Positions 21,275-33,581 of a stretch of 64,000 nucleotides of DNA are shown one piece after another. The translations under genes were made by a program, and so were the position numbers. The stretch's first letter is position 1; each line of letters starts with the position of its first letter. The notes beneath the pieces are model-generated. The model had not been told where the DNA came from. It did not search any database and saw nothing but the letters and a program-made list of their open reading frames with translations. This DNA is from Trifolium pratense (lineage: Eukaryota > Streptophyta > Magnoliopsida > Fabales > Fabaceae), in contig NC_060062.1 of NCBI RefSeq assembly GCF_020283565.1, forward strand, positions 30,440,251-30,504,250, read 5' to 3'.

Positions 21275-21960
21275 TTTTTTTTAACAGAAATGATATCCCA
21301 ACACAAAGTCCAACAAAAATACAAACAAAAATACGGTACTGTTCATGTATTTTTTTTTCTTCTTCTTTTTTTTCCTTCTTCTCCGAGTTTCTTCAAAGAC
21401 AACCTCCATCTCTTTCTTTTTTTTTCCTTTCCTTCACAATCACCGGTCACCACAGCAGCAGTCATCACCTCCATCACCGACCACCACAACTACCGTCCTC
21501 CTCCATCACGGTCGTCGCTATCACTCTCTCTTCATCTTTCACGTCGGACACTCTCTCTCGCGCGACATCTCTCTATACACCAGTCACCATCGTCATCCTC
21601 CTCCATCTCCGACGAGCACATATCTGACTACGACTAGCTTTTGCGTCGTCTTCCACCACCTGCTTTCTTTTTGGCGTTCAACTGTGTTTCCATCGAGTAG
21701 AGCTTGAAAAACAGTGAAGAAGAGAGTGGCAGTGATAGTGGTGGTGACGGTGGGAGAAAAGACAGATCAGACGGTGAGCAGATCTGGTGGTGGTGGAGCA
21801 AATCTGGTAGTGGTGGAAGAAAAAAGAAAGGGAAAGGTGAACAGTTTGGTTTGACAAAATTACCCCCTCTTTTTATGAGCAAAATGACAAACATACCCCT
21901 TAATGTTGTATTTTTGTTGATTTCTTTGTGTTGGGATATCATTTCTGTTTTTTTAATGAT
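21275..21960. mobile_element. Foldback-type element with about 43-bp inverted ends
   Basis: CAGAAATGATATCCCAACAC (from 21285) is repeated in reverse complement at 21928-21947, and the match extends through CAACAAAAATACAA. The interior is C/T-rich on the left (CACCGACCACCACAACTACC) and G/A-rich on the right (GGTGGTGACGGTGGGAGAAA), so it is partly self-complementary. Reading frames here are low-complexity Ser/Pro or Gly/Ser strings and not genes. Target duplication unclear. Confidence 0.6.
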
Positions 21961-21964
21961 ATAA

Positions 21965-24324
21965 GGTTCATTTATTTTTTAATGGCAATGATATAAGGTT
22001 CAACGATCGGTTACATTCTTTCAATACTGAATATTTGTTGTACAATTTATAAAAATGTGACGATTAATTTGAGGTATATAAAAAATATTTGCACTCATTT
22101 AATATCACAGTTTTATATTTATATTTTAAAAACTATAGAGTGATGGAAAAAAATGGAAAGACTAATAAATAGAAAGGATCACAAGTCATTGATGCCGCAT
22201 TTGAAGTCCAGAGTCGTTTGACCAAGTAAAATGCACAGAGTATTTCATAACCCTTTCTAGTCTAATCTAAGATTGTTTACAAATCACAAGTTATAGTCTT
22301 CGAATATTGGGTATTAATGGGTTTAATCACAAGTGGAATTACAATGGGGTTAAAATTCATTCTCATAAAAAAATATTTAAAGGGAATTTATACACTCTAT
22401 TTTAAAAGTGGCAACAAGTCAACAAGAAATTTCAAACTTTGGGAGAAAATTAAATATTAGATATTCCTTTGAAGGTGATGCATTTCAATAATGTCATAAA
22501 ACAAAATTTTCTCATAAGAACGAATTATGTTGTTTTTGATCTCTTGGCCTCATATAACCCCAAGTTCAATTGCAGTATGTGAAGAATGGACTTGAAAATC
22601 ATAAGGCGTGTTTTGGAGCTTTCTACCAGTATATGTCCAGGTGTGTGTGAGAGATAGACTCTCCGGACTAGCCTCATTACTATCTGTTTACGCCTAGATG
22701 CTACGGGCCAACCTAGTGTATAAAAATGTGATTTTTTAAAGCATAGACGTTTCGGACTAGGCTCAAATGAGATTCTGTTTTATTTTAAAGCATATTTAGT
22801 TTAGTTTTTAAGCCTTATTTTTTTTAGTTGTGAGAGAGAGAAAATGTAGAGAATTCAATTAGGATTTGCCGTCAAAATTTACTTGAGTTTTAGGGAGAAC
22901 AAAAGAGTTTTCTGTTGGTATAATGTTAGGGTTGGACAAAGGATCTTTGAATCCATCTTGTGAATAGTAAATCATTGAGTCTCTTGACCGCGAGTTGAGA
23001 TTCGAGAAAAGAAAAAAAATAGAATTATGATTGAAGGCTTATTCTTGTAATTGCTTTTGAAATCTCTTTGTAACGAAACTCTTTGAATTAGTGAATCAAA
23101 GGGTTACTCTCTTTCTCAGACGTAGGTCATCGTTAGACTAAACTCAGTAAACAAATATCGCGTGTTTTTTCTTCTTTTTTATCTCATTTCATTCGTGATT
23201 ATTATTGTTCAATTGGTTATTAGTCACTACATATTTTACTCCACGTATACATCAAAGTATTGATGCGATTTTTCTTTCGAATTCACAATGTATTATCCAA
23301 GATGGACCTATTTGAAATAAAAGTAGAATACTTTTCATAGTCACACTTATCCATGATTGACATCAATCTATCTGTTAGCAAGAACTTTGGTCAAGATTTT
23401 ATAAGCAACATTACATATGGAAATAGGCATCCAATCCTATAGACTTTGAATTATCACACTTAGAATCAAAACATTATTTCAGTTCCAGCATAGATCATGA
23501 TCCAAAAACCATAATAACAAGTATCAAAGACAACATATGAACCCCACATATCTCAACAAGATTTCACTTCTTGTGGCATCTATTTTACGGAGTGGGCAAA
23601 ACAAAGTGGGTCCTATCCTTAATTACGGTTTTATATGGCACACAACAGAAGTTCAAAAAGGCACATGGAACATAAAATTTAATGTTTTTCTTTGTTGGAT
23701 GTTCAATTGGACAAGTAGGAAACATGGTCACAAGAAGCATAACTCATGTTGCAATCCCAACCATGTTTTTTGGCTATGAGCCAAAACAAATGCATATGGC
23801 AAATGGATTTGGAAAGAGCCAATTGAATTGGTTTTAAGGGAAAAGAAAAAGGAGAAAATGTTTGGATGAAATGAAATTGTAGAGTGTATATAATTGGATT
23901 GATTTGCGTTGGGTGGACCATATAGTTCTTTACAATTCGAAAGATATTTTTTTTAACATGCATTATTAATTAATGTCAGTGCTACTTGCATGCCCATCAC
24001 TTGAATTTGGATGGCAAACTTATCCCTATAGTAGCAAAAAGATACATTTAGATATAATCAAAATATCAACCACAATGGCCTAAAGTGTGGTACATTCGAC
24101 TTCCCTAAAGTAAATTGTGATAAAAAATGTTTAGTTATTTGTTGATGTAAGCCTTATCTATATTTATTACAAGGTCTTCTATGAGTTATATCTATTGACA
24201 CATGACGCAATTTAACACATTTGCTTTTCATTGTTTTTTTGAGATCATTAGATCTTTACTAGTTTTCTTTGCAACAACTAACGATAAATATATTTAGTGG
24301 TGATTGACGTTAAACTTATTTAGG
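21965..24324. other. Long interval without a supported gene
   Basis: Reading frames are short and resemble no family I know. AT-rich non-coding sequence; nothing else seen. Confidence 0.4.
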
Positions 24325-25184
24325 AAGTTACCATTGTTCCTCTTGAGTCTTGTCAGTCAGTCCCACGAGATACACCTCCGGTTGATCCTCCAACTTCGCA
24401 ACCACTACAAACATATCAGCGTCGTCCACGACCCTCTGTTGTACCTGTTCCTATACACCTGTTCCAGAGGCCGTTGAAGACTCATTGCCAACGCCATCTC
24501 CGTCATCGGATCCGGTCCCGTAACTTGAGCCTCCTCTAATCCGTAAAGGTACTCGCTGCACTCGTAACCCGTCTCCACACTATATTGATTTGTGTTACAG
24601 TCGTCTTTCCCCTTTACATTACACTTGCTTGTCCTCTTTGTCGTCTGTTTCTATTCCTAAATCTCCAGGTGAAGCATTATCCCACCCTGAGTGGAGGCAA
24701 GCAATGATTAACGAGATATGTGCTCTCTAAAACAGTGGTACTTGGGAACTGGTTCCTCTACCCCCTGGAAAGTCTTTGGTAGGTTGTCATTGGCTCGATA
24801 CAGTGAAGGTTGGTCCAGATGGTAAGATTGATCGGTTTAAGGCTCGCTTGGTGGCCAAAGGCTATACTTAGATTTTTGGGCTGGATTATAGTGATACTTT
24901 TTTCGCCTGTAGCTAAAATGGCATCCGTTCGACTTTTTCTCTCCATTGCAGCCATTCAGCATTGGCCTCTCCATCAGCTTGACATTAAAAATGCATTTTT
25001 ACATGGTGATCTTGAAGAGGAAGTGTATATGGAGTAACTACCTAGGTTTGTTGCTCAGGGGGAGTCCTCAAATATGGTTTGTAGGTTACACAGGTCTCTT
25101 TATGGTCTTAAACAGTCTCCTCGAGCTTGGTTTGGCCGATTCAGTACTGTAGTCCAACAATTTGGCATGATTCACAGTGAAGCT
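24325..25184 (+). pseudogene. Ty1/copia polyprotein fragment, 5' half (integrase end and reverse transcriptase)
   Basis: The plus strand reads a proline-rich integrase-RT linker, then reverse transcriptase: 'NGTWELVPLPPGK', '[11 protein letters not shown]', '[16 protein letters not shown]', '[22 protein letters not shown]' and 'SLYGLKQSPRAWFGRF'. Stops interrupt it after AKGYT (near 24868) and after VYME (25035). At 25184 the frame is cut by a solo LTR and resumes after 27757. 5' LTR, gag and protease are not visible, so the copy is truncated as well as dead. Confidence 0.85.
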
Positions 25185-27757
25185 TGTTGAGGCAAAATCC
25201 ATTTTAGTGTTTTAATGATAGCAAACCTTATAGAATAAATGTTAAGTTTTATAAATGGTGATCTACTGATGTTTGCACTTGAGTTTTTGTTGAAAGATAG
25301 ATATTAGCAAGTGGACGAGCTAGAGGCTACTCACGTCAACAAGTGCATTTATATACTTAAACAATGAAAGAATTGGAGTATCAACAGATAATTACAACAG
25401 TAGTATCACAAGCTTCAAGAAGATTTTTAAAGACTGTTGTTTTGAATCATAAAAAGATTCATCGAAGGATCAAGCAAGAAAGTGAGCTTCATAGTTAATT
25501 GTCTTCCTCATCACTACAAGGATCACAACAAGTATTGAATAATCAAGGAAGAATTTGAGGATCATAGTTGAAGAATCAGGATGGAAAAACCTGCATCACA
25601 AGCTACTCAAGAATATATTGATTTTTTGTGACAAGGGTTACAATGAGTTTTTCAGTTATATGCTTTGAGGATTTACTACTACAATTAATATTAATGGAAA
25701 TGATGCATTCATTGAGGATCTTCGAAACCTACTCAAAGTATCATTTTACCAAAGCTTCTCAAGATGACAACATTTGAGAATGATGGTCATGAGTTTTTCA
25801 AAGGAGCTTATGCACAAGGAATAAAAGTTTTAATCATTCTCAATGATGAGTACTCTCACACCTCCACTAAAGAATCTTAAAGATACTCAATAAGCAAACA
25901 ACCATGTGTGCAAAACATCGGAGAGGAATTATGTGAAGTTTTCCAACAACAATATTTTAAGTTAATTGATCAAGATCACGTGTCTCACTCCTTGAAGAAA
26001 ATCTTGAATGTTGTTTCAAGAATTCTCTGAGAACATTCTACAGTTCATGCTTCATTCTCTCCAAGAACGAGCTTCATAGAAAAAGCACTTATTTCTTTAA
26101 GTCAACTCTGTTCAAGAGAAAGAAGCACTTTATCATGGGAATTAATTCACGTAATCTCAACAATATCAAGATCATTTAAGGCAAGGAATATTTGTGTAAA
26201 GAAGACTTTCCCCATTGATTATGGTTAACGATCAAGCATGTGCACAAGGAGAAATATTCAAGGCAAGATCACATAAGTTGTCTCAAATGTGCTTAGACAG
26301 GTTTTTCAAGGACCAATGAGAATGGAACAACATGACTTTCACTATTAGTTGTTATGTACTTTCAAAATGATATTATATCCAATGTGTTTTATTTTGTTCA
26401 AAAAGGATGTACTTGGAAAGTACATCATGAAGAGTTCCAAGAAGGACAATACAGCTGCTTCATCTACATATTACAGCTGGTTTCTGTCATGCATCAAATC
26501 TGCTCCAAAAGAACAAAGTCATATGTTACCCAGTCTGAAGAACACTCTGAGAACGATGTTGAGAATGACTGTCCTTTACATTTGAAGATGCAAACTCATC
26601 TACAGCTGGCCAAAACATGTTTAAATGATTTTTAACGGCTATACTTGGTGGAAAAGCAATGGACAACTATCTACAACTCACTGCAAGCTGTCAATACTGA
26701 CTCTTTTATTTGAAAAGTTGAAGAATTGCCTGGAGAACATTCTGAGAAAGAACAATCAACACTTATCTCTTCAACATATCATCATGAGCTGTCTTATTTG
26801 AAGAAACTAGCCGTTAGAGACTTCCTTTGGGACCAAGGAACTGAAGACACAACCTCAACTATAAATAGAAGACATTGGTGCCTTTGAAGAGCAAGAGTTG
26901 AAACTACAAATCATCAATCACTTGTTTTTGTCTACAAGTCATAAAACTCTTCTTTTATCACTCACACTCAAGATCTACATTCTCATCATACTTCTGAGTT
27001 TTGAGTGTTTTTATTTGCCTCTCAAACTAACCTTTGAGTTTCTAAAAGCAAATAACTCAAGAGACCATTTTTCAACAGAACCCATTTTTAAGTGGTTACT
27101 TCTTTGTCTCTTTATTTAAATCTCTCTCACTCCAAACATTGTAATCTCAATACTAGGATCAGTATATCATTTGAGTGAGCTGAGAGTTTTTTCCATTGTA
27201 ACAAGCTTCTCAATTGTTTGAGTTTTTGTAAAAGCTTTAGATCCAAACCATCATCATTTGTAAAAGATTGGCTCAAGTCAATACGTAACTATTGATTGAG
27301 TGACACCTTATAAAGTCTGGAGGACTTAGGTAGATCAAGCGAGTGAAGCTTGGAAGATTATGATCTTGGACTAGATCAAGGAAGAAGTGTAATTTGAGAT
27401 CGGTAGTATCTCATAGTGGATAATCTCACAGGAGCGTGAGGACTGGAGTAGCCCATACTATTAGGGGGTGAACTAGGATAATTGTTTGTGTGTTGTTTCT
27501 CTTCCTTATTCTCTTTTATTTACTGTAAACACACATCACACAAAGCACTTCATTATATTTAATTTGAATTCTCACGCAGTAGAGAACATTCTCGGAACAA
27601 TCTACTTTATAGTAAAGAACGTTCTCAGACCAAGCTGTTCTATAATTCACTAACATTTATCCAAGTATACACTTGAGATCAATTTTGTAGAATGCAGGAT
27701 TAATTTTTAAAAAAGGTCACAATTCAAACTCCCTCTTTCTTGTGACTATTTCCTCCA
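25185..27757 (+). mobile_element. Solo LTR (about 2.57 kb) inserted in the copia element
   Basis: Starts TGTTGAGGCAAAATCC and ends near TTTCTTGTGACTATTTCCTC, immediately before the host copia frame resumes at ACTCTGTTTTTTATCG. It has no coding region but carries a TATA box CTATAAATAG at 26859-26868, as a long plant LTR would. The ends resemble long-LTR copia (SIRE/Maximus-type) elements; that assignment is from memory of the family and tentative. A clean target duplication is not visible; the left flank is AAGCT. Confidence 0.68.
26859..26868 (+). promoter_or_regulatory. TATA box of the solo LTR
   Basis: CTATAAATAG lies two-thirds into the LTR, oriented with it. Could in principle drive transcription into the downstream copia fragment. 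Confidence 0.45.
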
Positions 27758-28771
27758 CTCTGTTTTTTATCGTCACTCTGTCCAAGGGTGCATTTATCTG
27801 ATAGTTTATGTAGATGATATTGTGATAAAAGGTAGCGATCAACAGGGAATACTTCAGTTAAAACAATATCTCTCGAATCAGTTTCAGACTAAAGACCTTG
27901 GTAAACTTCATTATTTTTTGGGCATTGAGGTAGCTCAATCTAAGGATGGTATTGTGATTTCACAACGAAAATAGGCTATGGATATTCTTGAAGAAACAAA
28001 TTTATTGAATGCAAAGCCTGTTGATACTCCTATGGATCCAAATGTCAAGCTTCTACCTAATCAGGGGGAGCCTCTATCAGATTCAAGGAGATATAAGAGA
28101 TTAGTCGGGAAGTTGAATTATCTCACAGTCACTCGTCCAGACATTTCATTTGCAGTTAGTGTTGTAAGTCAGTTCTTAAATTCTCCTTGCCAAGAACACA
28201 TGGATGCCGTAATCCGAATTCTGAAATACATCAAAGGTGCACCAAGAAAAGGTCTCATTTATGAAGATAGAGGTCATACTCAGATAGTTGGTTACTCAGA
28301 TGTCGATTGAGCAGGTTCACCCATTGATAGACGATCCACTTCTGGGTATTGTGTACTTGTTGGAGGAAACTTGATATCTTGGAAGAGTAAGAAACAAAAT
28401 GTAGTAGCAAGATCAAGTGCTGAGGCAGAATATAGAGCCATGACACTAGTAACATGTGAGCTGATTTGGTTGAAGCAGTTACTCAAAGAACTTCAAATTG
28501 AAAATGCCAGACCAATGACACTTATCTGTGATAATCAGGCTGCATTGCACATTGCCTCAAATCCAGTTTTTCATGAGAGGACCAAACATATTGAGATAGA
28601 CTGTCATTTTGTCAGAGAGAAGATCGAATCAGGCGACATTGTCACAAGTTTTGTCAATTTTAATATCAATTGGCAGATGTCTTTACAAAATCACCGCGAG
28701 ATCCTAAAATCAACTACATATGTGACAAGCTTAGTGCATTTGACTTATATGCTCCAGCTTGAGAGGGAGTG
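27758..28771 (+). pseudogene. Ty1/copia polyprotein fragment, 3' half (reverse transcriptase end and RNase H)
   Basis: Continues the fragment broken at 25184: catalytic 'YVDDIVIKG', 'TKDLGKLHYFLGIEVAQS', 'KLNYLTVTRPDISFAVSVVS', RNase H '[20 protein letters not shown]', '[11 protein letters not shown]' and '[17 protein letters not shown]'. Stops near 27973 (CGAAAATAG) and 28308 (GATTGA), plus a frame change after 'IVTSFVNFN', show it is dead. A purine tract (GAGAGGGAGTG) at the end leads to an LTR start. Confidence 0.88.
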
Positions 28772-28898
28772 TTGATATTTAATATTATTGTAAATATATT
28801 ATAGAGTATTCTTAGCTAGCATATTCCATAGTAAATATTCCTTTGTAATTAATGCTCTTATATTATATAATGAAATATCCGTGATGCTCTACAACACA
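28772..28898 (+). repeat. Probable 3' LTR remnant of the split copia element
   Basis: Follows the polypurine tract directly and begins (T)GTTGATATTTAATATTATTG, with a short AT-rich U3-like body. No second copy is available to define its end. Confidence 0.45.
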
Positions 28899-29039
28899 CG
28901 GTTTTCGCCATATGCCTCTTCTATTTTCTTATTTGTCTTTCAACGGTTAGAAATACAGAAGACAAGTATTATGTAAATGTACAAATTATATTTGAATTTG
29001 ATACATTGGTTCTCAAATGTTGCTAAAAGTCTGCAATTC

Positions 29040-29760
29040 CAACCAGATTGATTGGTAGGGAAAAACTAAAACTAGAAGAACATAGTGGCTCTATTAATTT
29101 TTTCCATATACATAATAAAACTTTCAATACTTCCAAATTTACCTTCAATCTACTTAATGAAACCGATTCAAGACAAACTATTTATCAGTCATATTCTGTG
29201 AAGTTCGATTCCGAATCCAATTTCAAAATTGATTCATGACAAAACAGGGGTAACAATTCTGAGGAAATTTTTCTATCAATACTAGGTATTACCACAAATT
29301 GTCTTCATCTATATTCATGAGCTGCACTAACAGATTCTGATTCATTCCTTCATTCCACTCACTTCCATCTGCAATATTGAATCATGATATACACATAAAT
29401 GAAAAGCTAAATAGACATTGCAAACAAAAAATATTCACCACATCATATATACTGTTGCACAATCATATAATTTATAACTTAGACAATGCAAATACATTCA
29501 TATGGAAAAAATTCCAGTGTCTCGAATGTGAGGGTCATAAGTTCATGTAACAGATTTTATGTATGTTCTTATGTAAGTTTCTCTCAATAAAAAAAATAAA
29601 ATAAAATTATCAAATGCACAAAAATTCAACTATGCTGAACACTGAACAGGCACTCTTTGCAAAAATTCAATTGGTTTAGAATTCATTGTAGGCAAAAAGC
29701 CATATGTAAATTTATGGTTCTAATGGAATGGAATGGAATTATTCTGTAACAAATTTGTGA
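29040..29760 (+). repeat. Duplicated segment, copy 1 (downstream of the resistance gene)
   Basis: Co-linear with 34805-35225 in the same orientation. Shared blocks include AAACTTTCAATAC.TCCAAA, CATATTCTGTGAA.TTC, TGACAAAACAGG, CAGATTCTGATTCAT against CAGGTTCTGATTCAT, and TAATGGAATGGAATG. Non-coding on inspection. Probably the 3' flank of duplicated resistance genes. Confidence 0.72.
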
Positions 29761-30364
29761 GTGCTTTCACTATTGATGATAAAAACCGCAGAGATCGCGC
29801 ATAACCAAGCAATTGCAGCGAATAAACCCTTCATTTGTGCAATGTTAAGAGAAGTAAATCAATCAAGTTTGCTCCAGGTAGAAAGAATCATTCAAGTAAT
29901 GAGTGTTTCAGAGTTTTGAGAGATTGAGAATTCTATTGACTTTGTTTTATATCAGATCCTAATTCTTATCATGAATTATAATAAATTTCAACTCCACATA
30001 CAGAAAGGAATATTTAGAACAATTTCACTTATCGAATAGATAAGAAAAAAGAAAATTAGATAAATTAAATAAGTTGAATATATCAGTAAAAGACAACAGA
30101 GAAACTAAAACGATAGTGATACCCTAGTGAAAAAACAATATCCAAGAGTGGCATATCATGCAAACACATGAAACAAGATTGTTACTCAACTGTAAGAAAC
30201 ACAATCAAAATACGGGCAAAGAGGGAATAGAGACCTTACCGAATTTGCTGGAAATGTGGCAAGAGAAGGAGCAGAAAACAAAGGGAAGAACAATATTGGT
30301 GGTGGAAGCATATTAGAATAAACAAGTTGACTCAATGTTCTTCAAACATGTCTGCTTTTTCATT
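29761..30364. other. 3' flank of the CC-NBS-LRR gene
   Basis: No gene. Probably contains the 3' UTR of the minus-strand resistance gene. AT-rich; no element recognised. Confidence 0.4.
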
Positions 30365-30440
30365 CTAATCAATACCAAATTTTGGGATGTGAGCTACCTT
30401 GTCATCGTCCTCCCCTGTTCCTTACATCGTCCTTTAATGC
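30365..30440 (-). pseudogene. Out-of-frame remnant of the CNL C-terminal tail
   Basis: On the minus strand, one alternative frame reads RCKEQG and the other reads GTGEDDDKVAHIPKFGID and a stop at 30365-30367. Together these match the conserved end of RGA-type CNLs. Between them lies TGTAAGGAACAGGGG, four bases shorter than needed (one AAGG unit missing). Upstream, AAGGACGATG is one base short. Confidence 0.7.
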
Positions 30441-33401
30441 CGGGCAGTCAGAAATAGTCAGAACCTCAAGTGAAGCGAGATCTCGAATACATTCTGGCAA
30501 GGATCTCAATCCACAACTAGAAATTTCAATTGTTCGAAGGGATTGAAGACCTTCCAAAATTTGCTCCGGCAAAGACTCAAGGTCACCACAACGAGAGATT
30601 TCTAGACGTTCTAAAGCTAGGCTTAAGGGTTCATTTGGTAATTCCTTCAATTTCGGGAAATTAGTTACTATAAGAGTTTGGAGACAAGTCAGGCCTCTCA
30701 ACATCCCTTCTGGCAAGGATGTCATTTTGTTTCCGCCACTAAGGAGAAGGGTGGTAAGACCGTGGAAACAAGAGATTGGCCTCAATAATTCATTGTTACA
30801 TCCAATTACAGTGAGGTCTTTAAGGGATGGAAGGCATGGCAACACAAGTTTAGGGCAACCACAAATGGTCAAATCTGAAAGACGAAGGAACATCCCCCCC
30901 TTTTGCATTGCCAATAAGCATTCCAAGTTTGGTAAACCTAGTAATGAGAGTTTTTCCAGAGATGGGAAAACCCCCACCCTCGCACCATCATGAGATTCAT
31001 CAATATCCATGTACCGCACCTTATCCATATCGCCTAAACTGAGTTGTTTTAGAAATGGTAGTTTACGAAGTGGTGGAAGTTGCACACAATTCTTGCAGGA
31101 TCTAAGTTCAAGATAAACTAAACTACTATGAATCTGAATCCAACTTGGGAAATACAATCCATCATAGTGAAGAATTCTCAAACACTTGAGATTTGAGTGA
31201 GGTTGAAGCAAATGAAGTACTTCCTTAGCACAATTAGCAAGTTTCTTAGTCTTACCATTGTTGCTCCATGACAGGCATAATTCATGAAGGTCTTTTTTAC
31301 CCATCAAATTGGCCTCTCGAACGTCAGATAAGCTGCTAACATTTTCTAGGCCTACAATGCTCAACTTTCCTTCTAGCTTTAAATCATGTAATTGTGCCAA
31401 GTTGTGCCCTGTCTTTGATCTGACAATGTATACACTTAATGTTCTTAGACAAGATAATTTTCCAATGTAAGGGAACATACGAGACAACGAAAAACAATCT
31501 TCAATGATAAGATGTCTGAGATTCTTTAAGCAAGTCAACCGTTCTGGTAGATAACGAAGATCTGATAGATGTTTTAATTTCAAGATTTCCAATTTATGCA
31601 AGTTATAAATGGAGTTAGGGAGCATTTTTATTTTAAGATTATGAAGCTCCAAATACCTCAAATGAATTAAACTCCCGAGTGATGATAACTTGAAATTTCT
31701 CACACGTAAAACTCGCAAAGAACGAACTGCTGGGAAGCAACCTGAAAATCGTGTGCCATAAAGCTCTAATTGATACAATGTTCGCAAGGATTCTAATTTG
31801 TTGAAGTCAACCTCATTGACCGATGACAAATAAGTATGATGGACACTAATATGGTGTGTGGACCTTGACAAATCATGGCTTGTATTCTCCATAGTCATAC
31901 ACCCCGACCCAACAACTGATTGAGCAAGATCATGTACAAGATCATGCATCTTGAAAGAAATGTCTCTTGAATAATCACCCATCTTGATGACTTGGAAAAA
32001 TGACTTTTGGCATAGTTCATTCCAAATCATATTGCCAATATCTTCCACCTCCAAATTTCCCTTAGAAGAAGAAATAAATCCATTGGCCATCCATAGATGA
32101 ATCAAATCTTCCTTTAGGATTTCCGTATCTTTGGGAAATATGGCACAAAAAGAGAAACATTGTTTTAAGGTTGACGTTAAATGAAAGTAACTCAACCTCA
32201 AGGCAGGCAAAATAGAATTCTCATCCGATAAAGACCAAAGTTTACTCTCTTTAATGTCAAGCCATTCCTTTTCTCCACTCCTTGAGCGCATTAGACCTCC
32301 CAATGCTTGTGCAGCAAGAGGCAATCCCCCACACTTCTTTACTATCTCCTTTCCTATTGCTACAAGCTCTTCCCGTTCTTCATTGTCATGTCCAAATGCA
32401 TATTGTTTAAATAACAACCAACATTCATTTTCAGAGAGGCCAGATAAATGATGAGTTTGGCATGTTCCCAAGATTGATGCAACATCCTTATCACGAGTGG
32501 AAACTAAAACGGAAGAACCTTTGGATCCACATGATAACACAGATTTCAACTTGTTCCATTTGTCTTGGCTTAGTCCTAATATAAATTGTTGATTTCTATT
32601 CCACACATCATCTAAAACAAGCAAATACCGTTTACCTTGTAACAATTCTTGTGCTTTTCTTTGTATTACGTCTAAATCTAAGGCATCACACTTTTCTCTT
32701 GTGATAGATTCTATAATGGAACACAAAATCCTCTTGACAGAGAAATTCTCAGAAACGCAAACCCAAATTTTTGTATGAAAATTACTACTCACCCTAACAT
32801 CATTGTAGACCAATTGAGCAAGAGTTGTTTTTCCAACACCACCTAACCCAATTATAGGATAGACAGAAGAGAATTCACAGTCCCTTGCTTGGGTGAGAAG
32901 AAACTCAACAATCTTCTCTTTATCATCTTCCCGTCCGTACACTTTGGGTTCAGAAATAATTGAGCTGGTTTGACGCCATTCAGCCACTTCAATCCCCCTT
33001 TCCTTAACTGTAACACCCTCTTGTAGAAAAAATCCGTTCTTCCTGTCAGCAATATTATCAAATCTGCTAGTGATTTCTTTCAACCTGTTTCCAATGCTAC
33101 GGCGGAAAATGATATTCTTTGGTGTAAAAGAGGATAAGCCCTTAAGTCGACCGGATTGAATGGAACATTCATCAAGAATATCATCGAGCACATAGACTGC
33201 GTCTTTGAGTTGTTGAAGCCATACATTTACAGAGTGATCTGTGAATTGTTTGTGCTCAGCATCTTGAAGAACTGCCTTGATTAAATCTAATGTGTTTGAA
33301 AGCTTTTCAGCCTTTGATTTGATTACAGAAATGGTGGAAAATTCATTTTGAAGAAGAGATGTTAAATTGTGGAACACAACTCCAAGTATGGCATCGACCA
33401 T
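30402..33401 (-). CDS. CC-NBS-LRR disease resistance protein (CNL, RGA-like), single exon
   Basis: The 999-residue frame has the full CNL order: N-terminal Rx-type coiled coil (1-120) with the EDVID-like VYVLDDILDEC (69-79), NB-ARC with P-loop GLGGVGKTT (185-193), kinase-2 LLVLDDVW (260-267), RNBS-B GSSVLVSTRD (295-304), GLPL (359-362) and MHD (485-487), then leucine-rich repeats from about 530 to the end. Such proteins are intracellular receptors that sense pathogen effectors and trigger hypersensitive defence; all nucleotide-switch motifs look intact. Length is near the usual 1000-1150 for RGA-type proteins. The last nine residues are out of the family pattern: the usual 'RCKE..GEDW.KIAHIP' ending can still be seen in the other two frames at 30365-30440, so the C-terminus has probably been cut short by two small deletions. 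The ATG at 33401 begins the canonical MVDAILG. A duplicated flank on both sides suggests a former tandem cluster. Confidence 0.95.
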   Translation of the reverse strand: MVDAILGVVFHNLTSLLQNEFSTISVIKSKAEKLSNTLDLIKAVLQDAEHKQFTDHSVNVWLQQLKDAVYVLDDILDECSIQSGRLKGLSSFTPKNIIFRRSIGNRLKEITSRFDNIADRKNGFFLQEGVTVKERGIEVAEWRQTSSIISEPKVYGREDDKEKIVEFLLTQARDCEFSSVYPIIGLGGVGKTTLAQLVYNDVRVSSNFHTKIWVCVSENFSVKRILCSIIESITREKCDALDLDVIQRKAQELLQGKRYLLVLDDVWNRNQQFILGLSQDKWNKLKSVLSCGSKGSSVLVSTRDKDVASILGTCQTHHLSGLSENECWLLFKQYAFGHDNEEREELVAIGKEIVKKCGGLPLAAQALGGLMRSRSGEKEWLDIKESKLWSLSDENSILPALRLSYFHLTSTLKQCFSFCAIFPKDTEILKEDLIHLWMANGFISSSKGNLEVEDIGNMIWNELCQKSFFQVIKMGDYSRDISFKMHDLVHDLAQSVVGSGCMTMENTSHDLSRSTHHISVHHTYLSSVNEVDFNKLESLRTLYQLELYGTRFSGCFPAVRSLRVLRVRNFKLSSLGSLIHLRYLELHNLKIKMLPNSIYNLHKLEILKLKHLSDLRYLPERLTCLKNLRHLIIEDCFSLSRMFPYIGKLSCLRTLSVYIVRSKTGHNLAQLHDLKLEGKLSIVGLENVSSLSDVREANLMGKKDLHELCLSWSNNGKTKKLANCAKEVLHLLQPHSNLKCLRILHYDGLYFPSWIQIHSSLVYLELRSCKNCVQLPPLRKLPFLKQLSLGDMDKVRYMDIDESHDGARVGVFPSLEKLSLLGLPNLECLLAMQKGGMFLRLSDLTICGCPKLVLPCLPSLKDLTVIGCNNELLRPISCFHGLTTLLLSGGNKMTSLPEGMLRGLTCLQTLIVTNFPKLKELPNEPLSLALERLEISRCGDLESLPEQILEGLQSLRTIEISSCGLRSLPECIRDLASLEVLTISDCPALKDDVRNRGGR

Positions 33402-33581
33402 TTTTCTGAAAGAGTTTAAAAGAAGGATTTGGAGAGTGGTGAATGCTTAAGCAAACAGGCCAATAGTGATTACAAAGGTTGCGTGTCAAATTAGCAAGTA
33501 GATGGGTCAACGGATATCATAAAAGCATTCATATTTCAGAGCAATATCATTAAAGTCTCTTATAGTTGATGATGATGCCAA

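Noticed and set aside
21197..21942. Several overlapping frames of 95-146 codons
   Set aside because: Low-complexity Ser/Pro/His or Gly/Ser strings within a foldback element; three frames open at once.
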